Shown one piece after another: positions 46,618 through 54,756 of a stretch of DNA of 64,000 nucleotides (its first letter is position 1; the number at the start of each line of letters is the position of its first letter). Source of the stretch: Luteimonas wenzhouensis (GTDB lineage Bacteria > Pseudomonadota > Gammaproteobacteria > Xanthomonadales > Xanthomonadaceae); contig NZ_VOHE01000005.1 in the NCBI RefSeq assembly GCF_007859305.1, positions 172,280 to 236,279 of the forward strand, in the 5' to 3' direction. The notes under the pieces are model-generated. The model worked only from the letters and a program-made list of their open reading frames with translations. It searched no databases and had not been told where the DNA came from. The translations under genes were made by a program, and so were the position numbers.

Positions 46618-47502
46618 ATGTCCCAGGCCCACACCGCAGAACACGACCCCAACGTCTACTTCGTGCCCCACGGCAGCCGCTGGCCGGTGTTCGCTTCGAT
46701 GGCGCTGTTCACCGCGATGTTCGGCCTGGCCACCTGGTTCAACGACGTCGACTGGGGCCGGACGGTGTTCTTCGTCGGCGTGGCCGGCCTGGTCGCGATC
46801 CTGTTCAAGTGGTTCGCCGACGTGATCCTCGAGTCGATCTCGGGCTACTACAACAAGCAGGTCGACGTCTCGTTCCGGATGGGGATGGTCTGGTTCATCT
46901 TCTCCGAGGTGATGTTCTTCGCCGCGTTCTTCGGCGCCCTGTTCTACACCCGCCAGTTCGCGCTGCCGTGGCTGGGCGGCGCCGGCGACGGCGTGGCCAC
47001 CAACTACCTGCTGTGGGAAGGCTTCAGCGCGGCCTGGCCGACCGCCGGTCCGGGCGAGGTGGGCGGCGCGTTCCAGACCATCCCGGCCTGGGGCCTGCCG
47101 CTGGTCAACACCCTGATCCTGCTGACCTCGGGCGTGACCATCACCATCGCCCACCACGCGCTCAAGGCCGGCAACCGCCCGCAGCTGCTGCTGTGGCTGG
47201 GCGCGACCGTGGCCCTGGGCTGCCTGTTCCTGGTGTTCCAGGTCGAGGAGTACATCCACGCCTACCGCGACCTGAACCTGACCCTGGGCTCGGGCATCTA
47301 CGGCTCGACCTTCTTCATGCTCACCGGCTTCCACGGCGCCCACGTGACCCTGGGCACGATCATGCTGATCGTGATCTGGATGCGCTGCGCCAGGGGCCAC
47401 TTCACCAAGGAAAACCACTTCGCCTTCGAGGCGGTGGCCTGGTACTGGCACTTCGTGGACGTGGTCTGGCTGGGCCTGTTCCTGTTCGTCTACGTCCTCT
47501 GA
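46618..47502 (+). CDS. ctaE: Cytochrome c oxidase subunit III
   Basis: This 294-residue inner-membrane subunit has seven hydrophobic helices and the family motifs WFADVILES, SEVMFFAAFFGALF, FHGAHVTLGT and FEAVAWYWHFVDVVWLGLF. It stabilises proton pumping of subunit I. The N-terminus HDPNVYFVPHGSRWPV is typical. It is the last structural gene; a convergent DUF2909-like gene follows after 150 bp, and the assembly genes resume beyond it. Confidence 0.97.
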   Translation: MSQAHTAEHDPNVYFVPHGSRWPVFASMALFTAMFGLATWFNDVDWGRTVFFVGVAGLVAILFKWFADVILESISGYYNKQVDVSFRMGMVWFIFSEVMFFAAFFGALFYTRQFALPWLGGAGDGVATNYLLWEGFSAAWPTAGPGEVGGAFQTIPAWGLPLVNTLILLTSGVTITIAHHALKAGNRPQLLLWLGATVALGCLFLVFQVEEYIHAYRDLNLTLGSGIYGSTFFMLTGFHGAHVTLGTIMLIVIWMRCARGHFTKENHFAFEAVAWYWHFVDVVWLGLFLFVYVL

Positions 47503-47652
47503 GGGACGTCGGCCCCGTGATCCGTGGCTGGTGACCGCCAGCTCGCGCCGTTCCCGCCAGGAGCGCCCGATGCGGCGCTCCTGCGCGTTTACCGGTCCGC
47601 TCCCGGACAGCCGCGCGCGCGGCCGTCGGCGCCCGGCGCGCCCGTGCCCGGC

Positions 47653-47880
47653 TCAGTCGGGGTTGCGGCCCACGCCGTGGAACTCGATCCAGCCCATGTA
47701 GTGGGCCAGCACCACCAGCAGGATCAGCACGATCGACAGCGCGATGCGCTTGGTCAGGGCGTTGACCGTGCGCTTGGTCTGGCCCTTGTCGACCAGCATG
47801 TAGTACAGCCCCGCGCCCAGGTTCCACAGGATCAGCGCCAGGAAACCGACGATCACCAGGGTCTTGATCGAATCGTTCAT
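47653..47880 (-). CDS. Twin-transmembrane protein, DUF2909-like
   Basis: This 75-residue protein has two membrane helices (TLVIVGFLALILWNLGAGLYY and LSIVLILLVVLAHYMGWI) with a basic linker DKGQTKRTVNALTKRI, the pattern of the DUF2909 family. These small proteins are frequently found beside cytochrome oxidase genes in proteobacteria, but their function is unknown. It is encoded against the cox genes, between subunit III and SURF1; its start is 65 bp from the SURF1 start, in divergent orientation. Confidence 0.82.
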   Translation of the reverse strand: MNDSIKTLVIVGFLALILWNLGAGLYYMLVDKGQTKRTVNALTKRIALSIVLILLVVLAHYMGWIEFHGVGRNPD

Positions 47881-47945
47881 CAGCCGGTCCCGTGGCGCGG
47901 CATGCGCGGGTCGCGGGCATTATCGCAGCCCGCGGGCAAGGCCGC

Positions 47946-48665
47946 ATGAGGTTGCGCCATGGCCGCCTGCTGGGGTGGACGCTGGCGCTGCTGGCGATGG
48001 TGCTGTTCGGCGCGCTCGGCCGCTGGCAGCTCGGGCGCATGCACGAGAAGCAGGCCGTGCTCGACGCGGTCAGCCGCGTCCTGGAGGCGCGCGCGCCGCT
48101 GTCGCTGGCGGCGGCCGGGGAGGCCGGGCGTGCCAGCGGCTTCGACTGGGCGGCCGGCCGCGGTGCGTTCGCCGATGCGCCGGCGGTGCTGCTGGACAAC
48201 CAGCAGCGCGACGGCCGTCCCGGGGTGCGCGCCTACCGCCTGTTCGAGCCCGACGCCGGCCCGCCGCTGCTGGTGGAACTGGGCTGGCTGCCGCTGCCGG
48301 GCGACCGCGCGATGCCCGCGGTGGACCGCCCGCAGGGCCCCCTGGACGTGCAGGGCCTGCTCGCGCCGCCGCCATCGGCCGGCATCGGCCGCGCGCGCCT
48401 GGCCGCCGAGCCGGGTCGCGGCGTGGTCGTGGTGACCGCGCTCGACGCCGGGGGCCTGGCCGCCGCCCTGGGGGTGCCGGCGCTGCCGCCGCGCGTGCTC
48501 AAGCTCGATCCCGGGCTGCCGCTGGGGTTTGCGCGCGACCTCGATGTCCTGCCCAATACCCTGTCCCCGCAGCAGCACCTGGGCTACGCCGTGCAGTGGT
48601 TCGGGCTGGCCCTGGCCGTGCTTGCCACCGCACTCGTCCTCACCTTCCGCCGTCCCCGCCGATGA
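47946..48665 (+). CDS. SURF1 family oxidase assembly protein
   Basis: This 239-residue protein has the SURF1 layout: one N-terminal helix (LLGWTLALLAMVLFGALGRWQLGRM), a periplasmic domain and a C-terminal helix introduced by LSPQQHLGYAVQWFGLALA, the most conserved block of the family. SURF1 helps insert heme a into subunit I. ATG 47946 is chosen; its stop overlaps the Sco-like gene as ATGA. It begins the second set of cox genes. Confidence 0.92.
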   Translation: MRLRHGRLLGWTLALLAMVLFGALGRWQLGRMHEKQAVLDAVSRVLEARAPLSLAAAGEAGRASGFDWAAGRGAFADAPAVLLDNQQRDGRPGVRAYRLFEPDAGPPLLVELGWLPLPGDRAMPAVDRPQGPLDVQGLLAPPPSAGIGRARLAAEPGRGVVVVTALDAGGLAAALGVPALPPRVLKLDPGLPLGFARDLDVLPNTLSPQQHLGYAVQWFGLALAVLATALVLTFRRPRR

Positions 48666-49231
48666 ACGCCCCCATCCCGCCCGAACAGCGCGCGCGCAAC
48701 CGCGCCATGCTGGTCCTGATCGTCGTGCTGTTCCTCGGCAGCGCCCTGCTCGCGGGCGCGCTGCGCCTGTCGGGATGGCGGCCGGAGGGCACGCGCAACC
48801 ACGGCGAACTGCTCGAGCCCCCGGTCGACCTGCGCGAACGCGCACTGCTCCTGGGCGACGGCGGCCGCTATGAATGGCGGCCGGCCGAGCGCACCTGGCG
48901 CATTCTGGTCGCGCCGCGGCCCGGCTGCGGCGAGTCGTGCGTGGAGCTCTCGCGGAACATTGACCTGGTGTGGCAGCTGTTCGGCCATCGTGCCGACCAC
49001 GTGCATATCCTCTGGGTCGGCGAGGCGCCCGCCGACGCGGTGCGCAACGCCGCCTGGCGCGGGATCGCGCGCGACCCCGCGCTCGTCGCCACGCTGCCGC
49101 GCCACGACGATCCGGCCGGCACCCCGGTGTACGTGGTGGATCCGAACGGATTCGTGATCCTGCGTTACCCTCCCGGATTCGACCCGGGCCACCTGCGCGA
49201 GGACATGGCCCGACTGCTCAGGCTCAGATGA
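48662..49231 (+). CDS. Sco-like, thioredoxin-fold membrane-anchored protein
   Basis: This 189-residue protein has an N-terminal membrane anchor (AMLVLIVVLFLGSALLAGAL) and a periplasmic domain with the pair C89-G-E-S-C93 (RPGCGESCVE), the Cys-X3-Cys arrangement of Sco copper proteins, and TPVYVVDPNGFVILRYPPG near the end, like the substrate loop of Sco/peroxiredoxin folds. A conserved-histidine equivalent is not obvious. A role in CuA assembly or its disulfide reduction is likely from context. It overlaps SURF1 and heme A synthase genes by four bases on each side. Confidence 0.82.
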   Translation: MNAPIPPEQRARNRAMLVLIVVLFLGSALLAGALRLSGWRPEGTRNHGELLEPPVDLRERALLLGDGGRYEWRPAERTWRILVAPRPGCGESCVELSRNIDLVWQLFGHRADHVHILWVGEAPADAVRNAAWRGIARDPALVATLPRHDDPAGTPVYVVDPNGFVILRYPPGFDPGHLREDMARLLRLR

Positions 49232-50442
49232 TGGCAAGCCCCGCACCCGTCCCGTCGCGCCCGCACGTGTACCGCCACTTCCACCGCATCGCCTGGCTGG
49301 CGGTGGCGCTGACGTTCGGCGTGATCGTGTTCGGCGCGTTCGTGCGCCTGTCCGATGCCGGCCTGAGCTGCCCGGACTGGCCGACCTGCTACGGCCGCGC
49401 GACCTGGCCGCAGGCCGCGCACGAGGCGAGCGACCACGCGGCCAGCGCGATCCGTCCGTTCGAGGACCACAAGGCCTGGCGCGAACAGGTGCACCGCCAC
49501 CTCGCCGCCTCCCTCGGCGTGCTGGTGCTGGTACTGGCGCTGCTGGCGGCGCGCCGCCGGCGCTTCGGCATCGCCCTGGTACTGGGCGCCTCGGCGCTGG
49601 TGGCCGCGGCGATCCCGATGTACATGCGCGGGCTGGTGCTGCCGGCGCTGCTGGTGGCGGGCGCCGGCGAGGCGCTGCTGCTGGGGGCCGCGGCCGCCTG
49701 GTTGCGCGCCAACGGCGCCAGCGCCGGGCGCGACCTGGCGCCGGTGGCCGTGCTGACGCTGGCGGTGGTGGTGTTCCAGGCCCTGCTCGGCAAGTGGACC
49801 GTCACCATGCTGCTCAAGCCGGTGATCGTGATGGGCCACCTGCTCGGCGGCATGCTCACCTTCTCCCTGCTGGCCTGGATGGCGTGGCGCGCCACCCACC
49901 TGCCGGTGGTGCTGGCCGACGCGGCGGCGCTGCGGCGCTGGCTGGTCGCCGCGATCGCGGTGCTGGGCGTGCAGATCGCGCTGGGTGGCTGGGTCAGCGC
50001 GAACTACGCGGCGCTGTCCTGCGGCGCCGGCGGCTGGACCACTCCCCAACCGCATTACCTCGACTTCCCCAGGTGCGTCGGCCAGTGGTGGCCGCCGGCC
50101 GACTTCCGCGAAGGCTTCGTGCTCTGGCGCGGCGTGGGCGTGGACTACGAAGGCGGCGTGCTCGACGGCGCCTCGCGCATCGCGATCCAGCTGGCGCACC
50201 GGCTGTTCGCCGTGGTCGCGGCGGGCGTGCTGCTGGCGCTGTCCTGGCGCATGCTGCGCACGCCGGGCATGCGCGGCTGGTCGCTGCTGCTGGCCCTGCT
50301 CACGCTCGGCCAGGTGCTGCTGGGCGTGCTCAACGTCAAGCTGTCGCTGCCGCTGCAGGTGGCGGTGATGCACAACGGCGGCGCCGCGCTGCTGCTGTTC
50401 GTGCTGGTGTCGCTGCTGGCGCGGCTGCGGCGGGCGACGTGA
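49228..50442 (+). CDS. ctaA: Heme A synthase (Cox15/CtaA)
   Basis: This 404-residue inner-membrane enzyme converts heme O to heme A. Eight hydrophobic helices are seen in two four-helix bundles. Heme-ligand histidines are in [29 protein letters not shown] and [26 protein letters not shown] after the first helix is the hallmark of the family. ATG 49228 overlaps the Sco-like gene (ATGA). Followed by cyoE after a 79-bp gap. Confidence 0.96.
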   Translation: MMASPAPVPSRPHVYRHFHRIAWLAVALTFGVIVFGAFVRLSDAGLSCPDWPTCYGRATWPQAAHEASDHAASAIRPFEDHKAWREQVHRHLAASLGVLVLVLALLAARRRRFGIALVLGASALVAAAIPMYMRGLVLPALLVAGAGEALLLGAAAAWLRANGASAGRDLAPVAVLTLAVVVFQALLGKWTVTMLLKPVIVMGHLLGGMLTFSLLAWMAWRATHLPVVLADAAALRRWLVAAIAVLGVQIALGGWVSANYAALSCGAGGWTTPQPHYLDFPRCVGQWWPPADFREGFVLWRGVGVDYEGGVLDGASRIAIQLAHRLFAVVAAGVLLALSWRMLRTPGMRGWSLLLALLTLGQVLLGVLNVKLSLPLQVAVMHNGGAALLLFVLVSLLARLRRAT

Positions 50443-50521
50443 TGGCGGTGGCACGGGGCATTCAGCCGGCGTCGCGCGTCGTGGCCCGCCCGCGGCCCGG
50501 CACCCCTGCCGGGGAGGCGTG

Positions 50522-51460
50522 ATGGGCAGCGGTCGCGCGTTCCTCCTCGGCCAGTACTGGGCGTTGACCAAGCCACGCGTGGTCTCGCTGATCGTGTTCA
50601 CCGCGCTGGTGGGCATGTTCCTGGCCGTGCCCGGGCTGCCGCCGCTGCGCCAGACCGTGTTCGGCCTGCTCGGGATCTGGCTCGCCGCCGCCTCGGCCGC
50701 CGCGATCAACCACCTGATCGACCAGCGCATCGACAAGGTGATGGCGCGCACCGCCGACCGCCCGCTGGCCACCGGCGCGTTGCGTCCGGCCCAGGTGCTG
50801 GCGTTCGCGGTGCTCCTCGGCGCGGCCTCGATGGCGATCCTGGTCGCGCTGGTGAACCCGCTGACCGCGGCGCTCACCTTCGCCTCGCTGATCGGCTACG
50901 CCATCGTCTACACCGGCTTCCTCAAGCGCGCCACGCCGCAGAACATCGTGATCGGCGGCATCGCCGGCGCCGCGCCCCCGCTGCTGGGCTGGGCCGCGGT
51001 GACCAACATGGAAGGACAGTGGGACTGGGCCCACGCCCTGCTGCTGGTGCTGATCATCTTCGTCTGGACCCCGCCGCACTTCTGGGCGCTGGCGATCTTC
51101 CGCCGCGCCGACTACGCGCGCGCGCTGGTGCCGATGCTGCCGGTGACCCACGGGGTGGAGTACACGCGCTGGCAGATCCTGTTCTACACCGTGCTGCTGT
51201 GCGTGATCACGCTGCTGCCGGTCGCGATCGGCATGAGCGGCCTGTTCTACCTCGGTGGCGCGGTGGTGCTGGGGCTGGCCTTCCTCTGGTACGCCTGGCG
51301 CCTGCTCGAACCGCCGGACGAGCTGTTCGCGATGAAGGTGTTCAACTACTCGGTGGTGTACCTGATGGCGCTGTTCGCCTTCCTGCTGCTCGACCACTGG
51401 CTGCTGTCGTGGCTCGAACCGGCGGCCGCGCCGGCGCTGCGGTTCGAACGCGTCGGCTGA
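50522..51460 (+). CDS. cyoE: Protoheme IX farnesyltransferase (heme O synthase)
   Basis: This 312-residue membrane prenyltransferase adds the farnesyl group to heme B, giving heme O for the heme A synthase just upstream. The two Asp-rich motifs typical of UbiA-type enzymes are present: [19 protein letters not shown] and the later [12 protein letters not shown] region. Nine hydrophobic helices are predicted. ATG 50522 is preferred over GTG 50519 because GGGGAGG lies at 50511-50517. It closes the cox cluster and is convergent with the next gene, four bases between stops. Confidence 0.96.
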   Translation: MGSGRAFLLGQYWALTKPRVVSLIVFTALVGMFLAVPGLPPLRQTVFGLLGIWLAAASAAAINHLIDQRIDKVMARTADRPLATGALRPAQVLAFAVLLGAASMAILVALVNPLTAALTFASLIGYAIVYTGFLKRATPQNIVIGGIAGAAPPLLGWAAVTNMEGQWDWAHALLLVLIIFVWTPPHFWALAIFRRADYARALVPMLPVTHGVEYTRWQILFYTVLLCVITLLPVAIGMSGLFYLGGAVVLGLAFLWYAWRLLEPPDELFAMKVFNYSVVYLMALFAFLLLDHWLLSWLEPAAAPALRFERVG

Positions 51461-51464
51461 GCCG

Positions 51465-51893
51465 CTAGAAGCGGCGGCGCAGGAACCGCGCGGTCGCGTC
51501 CGACAGGCCGGCGATCTTGTGCGTGGCCTGGCGGTAGAACTTGAAGTTCAGTTCCGTCTCCGGCCTTCCGTCCTCCCAGTCGCAGAAGCGGCGCAGCGTC
51601 TCGCGCCCCAGCGGCCGGCGGACCAGCGCGTCGCGGCGGACCCGGACGCTGACCCGCGGCGTCTGCCGGGCCACCCCGGGCGTGCGCGGCAGCGGCCCGG
51701 CCCAGGTGACCGTGCCCATCGCGACCAGGCCCGGGCCACCGCCGGGGCCGTCGGCGAACACGAAGAGCCTGTCGCCCGCGGCGATCGCCTTGCCGCCGTA
51801 CATGGTCTTGCAGGCGGTGAACTCGAACTGCGCCGCATGGACGTCGTCGAGAAGGGCCTTGATCGCGAATGCGCGTTGCCTGCCTGCGTCCAT
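51465..51893 (-). CDS. Hypothetical protein (possible PUA/EVE-like fold)
   Basis: This 142-residue protein begins MDAGRQRAFAIKALLDDVHA, followed by a beta-rich part (GDRLFVFADGPGGGPGLVAMGTVTW) that resembles EVE/PUA-like domains only loosely, and a basic C-terminus ending FLRRRF. No membrane segment or catalytic motif is seen. It is 40 bp downstream of the GyrI-like gene on the same strand and may share its transcript. Confidence 0.65.
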   Translation of the reverse strand: MDAGRQRAFAIKALLDDVHAAQFEFTACKTMYGGKAIAAGDRLFVFADGPGGGPGLVAMGTVTWAGPLPRTPGVARQTPRVSVRVRRDALVRRPLGRETLRRFCDWEDGRPETELNFKFYRQATHKIAGLSDATARFLRRRF

Positions 51894-51933
51894 CGCTTTC
51901 CTCCAGCGGCCAGGGGCCTGCGTCGCCGTCCGC

Positions 51934-52539
51934 TCACGCCATCGGCTGGCGGATGATCGTGCGCCACTTCGCCGGATCGGCGCGGCGCACGTCGCTCAGG
52001 TAGATCTCGTGGTGCCTGCCGGCGAGGCGGCCGCGTCCGGCGATGAAGTCGTGCACGCGCGCGATGGTCGGGCCTTCCGCGCTGAACGGTCCGACGTGCA
52101 GGACCTGGGCGCAGCGACCCTCGGTGAACGCTTCGAGCCGCAGCCGGTCGAGGCCCGGCAGGGCCTTCTTCGCCCGCACCTGCGCGATCGCGGCCTCGAG
52201 CAGCGCGTCGCCGACGAAGTCCGGCTGCAGGACCATCATCCTCCAGCGCCAGCGCGCGCGGTCGTCCGCGGCGAACACGGCGTGGTCGTCCACCCACCAC
52301 AGCCCTTCCAGCGGCATCACCGCGTAGTCCGGGCCGCCGGCCTTCTTCAGCATGAACTTCGCGGCGTACGAAACCGAGAACAGCGCCTCCACCGCTTCGG
52401 CATAGGCCGGCTCGGTGTTCGGGTCGCCGCGACCGTCCACCATCAGGAAGCGCAGCGCGGGCACGCGCACTTCCACCACCTCTTTCGTCGACGCGGCATA
52501 GAGGTGCCGGAGCTCGCGCCTGAGGTCGATCTTCGTCAT
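51934..52539 (-). CDS. GyrI-like small-molecule-binding protein
   Basis: This 201-residue protein has the GyrI-like (SHS2/AraC-effector type) domain pattern: VPALRFLMVDGRGDPNTEPAY near the start, MPLEGLWWV in the middle, and QVLHVGPFSAEGPTIARVHDFI, the most conserved block. Stand-alone members bind or hydrolyse small toxic or drug-like compounds; some protect DNA gyrase. ATG 52539 fits. It is preceded by the DUF2200-like pseudogene and followed by the 142-residue hypothetical gene, all on one strand. Confidence 0.85.
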   Translation of the reverse strand: MTKIDLRRELRHLYAASTKEVVEVRVPALRFLMVDGRGDPNTEPAYAEAVEALFSVSYAAKFMLKKAGGPDYAVMPLEGLWWVDDHAVFAADDRARWRWRMMVLQPDFVGDALLEAAIAQVRAKKALPGLDRLRLEAFTEGRCAQVLHVGPFSAEGPTIARVHDFIAGRGRLAGRHHEIYLSDVRRADPAKWRTIIRQPMA

Positions 52540-52560
52540 CGGCGCGGCGGCACGCGCGGC

Positions 52561-52778
52561 TCAGGCCGGCAGGATCCTGTCCATCGGCTTGCCCTTCGCC
52601 CCCCCGTCGACCCGTGTCCCTGTTCGCTCGGCCGCTGCAGACCCGCCCGGTCGCGGCCGGTGGGCCAGCGGATCACCTGGCCCACATCGTCCTCGCGGCG
52701 CCCTTCGCCCGTGGTCTTCCGCACGTGGAGCGGATAGACGTTCGAGCACTTCATCGTGAAGACGCGATGCGTGTTCAT
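52561..52778 (-). pseudogene. DUF2200-like gene with internal deletion and frameshift
   Basis: The first 50 codons (from ATG 52778: MNTHRVFTMKCSNVYPLHV and so on, to GLQRPSEQ) match the start of DUF2200 family proteins. The typical end of the family (AKGKPMDRIL) occurs in a different frame, at about 52599-52567. The two parts meet near 52613, within GGACACGG / GTCGACGG. About 45-50 residues normally found between (including the conserved CGxRVEEIEDPLM region) are missing. The gene is therefore broken. It lies immediately downstream of another broken gene. Confidence 0.75.
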
Positions 52779-52839
52779 GCCAGCTTCCCTCGTGGCGACG
52801 CGCCGGCCCGTCGCCGGTCCCGCGGCCGGGTGGGCATGG

Positions 52840-53101
52840 TAACGGCTGCGCGCTCGGTCGATGCGTTCGATGCCCTCGGGCAGCCCCACCCAGGGGTGGC
52901 GGCGTTCCTCGTACACCGATACCGTCGGCGGCGGGAACCGCGGATCGGCAAAGGTGCCGACCGGGATCGCGCCTGCACCGCGAACGCGCTGCCGCTGCGC
53001 CGCTGGCAGGCGAGGCCGTGGCAGACCGACACGCACACCGGTTCGGCGCGCACGGTGGCGGTGAGTTGGCCGCAGGCGCGCGATGCGTGGCGGATGGTCA
53101 T
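52840..53101 (-). pseudogene. GFA/CENP-V-type gene with internal deletion and frameshift
   Basis: From ATG 53101 the frame encodes ACGQLTATVRAEPV and VCHGLACQRRSGSAFAVQAR, the N-terminal half of a glutathione-dependent formaldehyde-activating-like (GFA) protein. Another frame continues with PVGTFADPRFPPPTVSVYEE, the C-terminal half. They join at about 52967, and the central part with the second Cys pair (CPxCG) is gone. Two zinc ligands of the first half are also altered (the CSCG position reads RACG, CHCLAC reads CHGLAC). The C-terminal frame has no stop before the next gene, so the end near 52840 is approximate. Nonfunctional by all signs. Confidence 0.75.
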
Positions 53102-53120
53102 GGCCTCGACGCGCAGGCGT

Positions 53121-54404
53121 TCAACAGGATACGTCCGCACCGGCGAAGCGCCGTTCGATCAGCCGCACCGCGGTGGCCACGCCGTCCTCGCGCGCGACCC
53201 GTTCGCCAAGCGTGCGCGCCCGGCGCGCCATCGCGTCCGAAGCGGCCACCTGCGCGATCGCATCGGCGAGGCGGCGTGCGGTGAGACCGCGGCGCGACAG
53301 CGGACGCCCGCCCACGCCGGCGCGCCGCAGCGCGTCCGCCCACATCGCCTGTTCCGGAATGTGCGCCGCCACCACCGAGGGGACGCCCGCGCGCAGGGCG
53401 GCGTGCGAGGTGCCGGCGCCGCCGTGGTGCACCACCAGCGCGCAGCGCGGAAAGACCTCGCCGTGCGCCGCGGATTCGACCAGCAGGACATCTTCGTCCG
53501 CGCGCAGCCCCGCGGCTTCCCACCCGGCCGCCTGCACCACCGCGCGCAGCCCGGCGCGACGCGCCGCCTCCACCAGCAGGCCGACCGTCTCGCGCAGGTC
53601 GCTGCCCGCCATCAGGCTGCCGAAGGTCAGGTACGCCGGGGGCGGGCCGTCGGCGAGGAAGCGTTCGAGCGCCGGCGGCACGCCGCCTTCGACCGGCTCG
53701 GCCAGGTCCAGCGCGCCGCTGACGTGCACGTGCGCCGGCCAGTCCGGCGCAGGCGGGCAGAGCGTCGGGCTGCAGGCGAGCAGGGTGAGCCGCGGCGAGT
53801 TCCAGACCCGGTCGAGCAAGTCGCCGGCGGTCGGCAGGCCGTGCCGCGCGCGCATCCGGTCCACGTCGCGCTTCATGCCCTGGTCGAGGACGAACCGCGC
53901 CATCCGCCAGGCCAGGCGGTTGCCGGCGCGGCCGAGGTCGGGCAGGCCCATCGGCGGGCGATACGCGGACGGCAGGGCGACCGGCGCCAGCGCCACCGCC
54001 GCCCAGTCGCGACCGTGGCGCTCGGCCGCGGCCTGGAGCGGATGCAGGACGTGGTGCCCCACCACCAGGTCGTGGCCGGCGCACAGGCGTTCCGCGGCTT
54101 CGAACATGGCCTCCTCGGCCGGCAGCAGGATGCGCTCGAACATCCGCCGCGCCTGCCGCGCCGGATTGCGGATGCGCTCGAGCTCGCGGCCGATGCGCTC
54201 GAGCGCCGCGCGGTCGCCCACCACCGGCGAGGCCACGTCTTCGAGCCGGAACGGCAGCCGCGGGGCCAGCGCCGCGTAGCGCGCGCTGTCCACGCAGGTC
54301 ACCGCCAGCGTCACCGCGTGCCCGGCCGCGTGCAGTCCGTGCGCCAGCGCCAGGAACGGACGCACGTCGCCATGGCTGCCCCAGGTCTGGAGACCGATGC
54401 GCAT
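53121..54404 (-). CDS. UGT-type (GT1) glycosyltransferase
   Basis: This 427-residue enzyme has the GT-B fold of the UDP-glycosyltransferase family. The N-terminal half begins MRIGLQTWGSHGDVRPFLALA, the usual sugar-acceptor start. The C-terminal donor domain has PPAYLTFGSLMAG and VVHHGGAGTSHAALRAGVPSVV, then EQAMWADAL, matching the nucleotide-sugar binding motif of bacterial macrolide/sterol glycosyltransferases. Acceptor and donor are not predictable. It could glycosylate a hydrophobic small molecule, for self-protection or detoxification. It precedes the broken GFA gene by 19 bp. ATG 54404 is right at the family start. Confidence 0.9.
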   Translation of the reverse strand: MRIGLQTWGSHGDVRPFLALAHGLHAAGHAVTLAVTCVDSARYAALAPRLPFRLEDVASPVVGDRAALERIGRELERIRNPARQARRMFERILLPAEEAMFEAAERLCAGHDLVVGHHVLHPLQAAAERHGRDWAAVALAPVALPSAYRPPMGLPDLGRAGNRLAWRMARFVLDQGMKRDVDRMRARHGLPTAGDLLDRVWNSPRLTLLACSPTLCPPAPDWPAHVHVSGALDLAEPVEGGVPPALERFLADGPPPAYLTFGSLMAGSDLRETVGLLVEAARRAGLRAVVQAAGWEAAGLRADEDVLLVESAAHGEVFPRCALVVHHGGAGTSHAALRAGVPSVVAAHIPEQAMWADALRRAGVGGRPLSRRGLTARRLADAIAQVAASDAMARRARTLGERVAREDGVATAVRLIERRFAGADVSC

Positions 54405-54756
54405 CGTCCCGGCCGTCGCCTCGAGTGTCCGCGCCTACTTCCGCCGCCGGTCCTGCCGCCGGCCTGGCGCATCGTCCCGGCCGGAGTCGCGGCCGGTCTT
54501 CCGGCGGGGTGGGGCGGCCTGCGCCCCGCATGGGCCGGCCGACGGCGAGCGGGCGAAGGCGGGCCGGAACGGGCCGAAGGCCAGACCGGCGGGCGGCGGA
54601 GACAGGTGCATCGCAGGCTCCCTGCACGAGGACGGGTTCAGGCTAACGCAGGCGGGCGTGCGCGGCTGTCGTGGCGGCGTGGGGGCTTGCGGGCGCGCAA
54701 GGGCCGGGGTGGGGACAACACGGCGCGGCCGCCACCAGCCGCCCCGCCGGCGCCCC
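54405..54756. other. 352-bp intergenic region, no gene seen
   Basis: GC-rich sequence between the glycosyltransferase start and the dnaG stop. No frame here looks like protein on either strand. rpoD, which often follows dnaG, is not present here. No clear terminator was recognised. Confidence 0.5.

Noticed and set aside
54425..54646. Small frames in the gap between dnaG and the glycosyltransferase
   Set aside because: Biased composition, no ribosome site and no recognisable motif.
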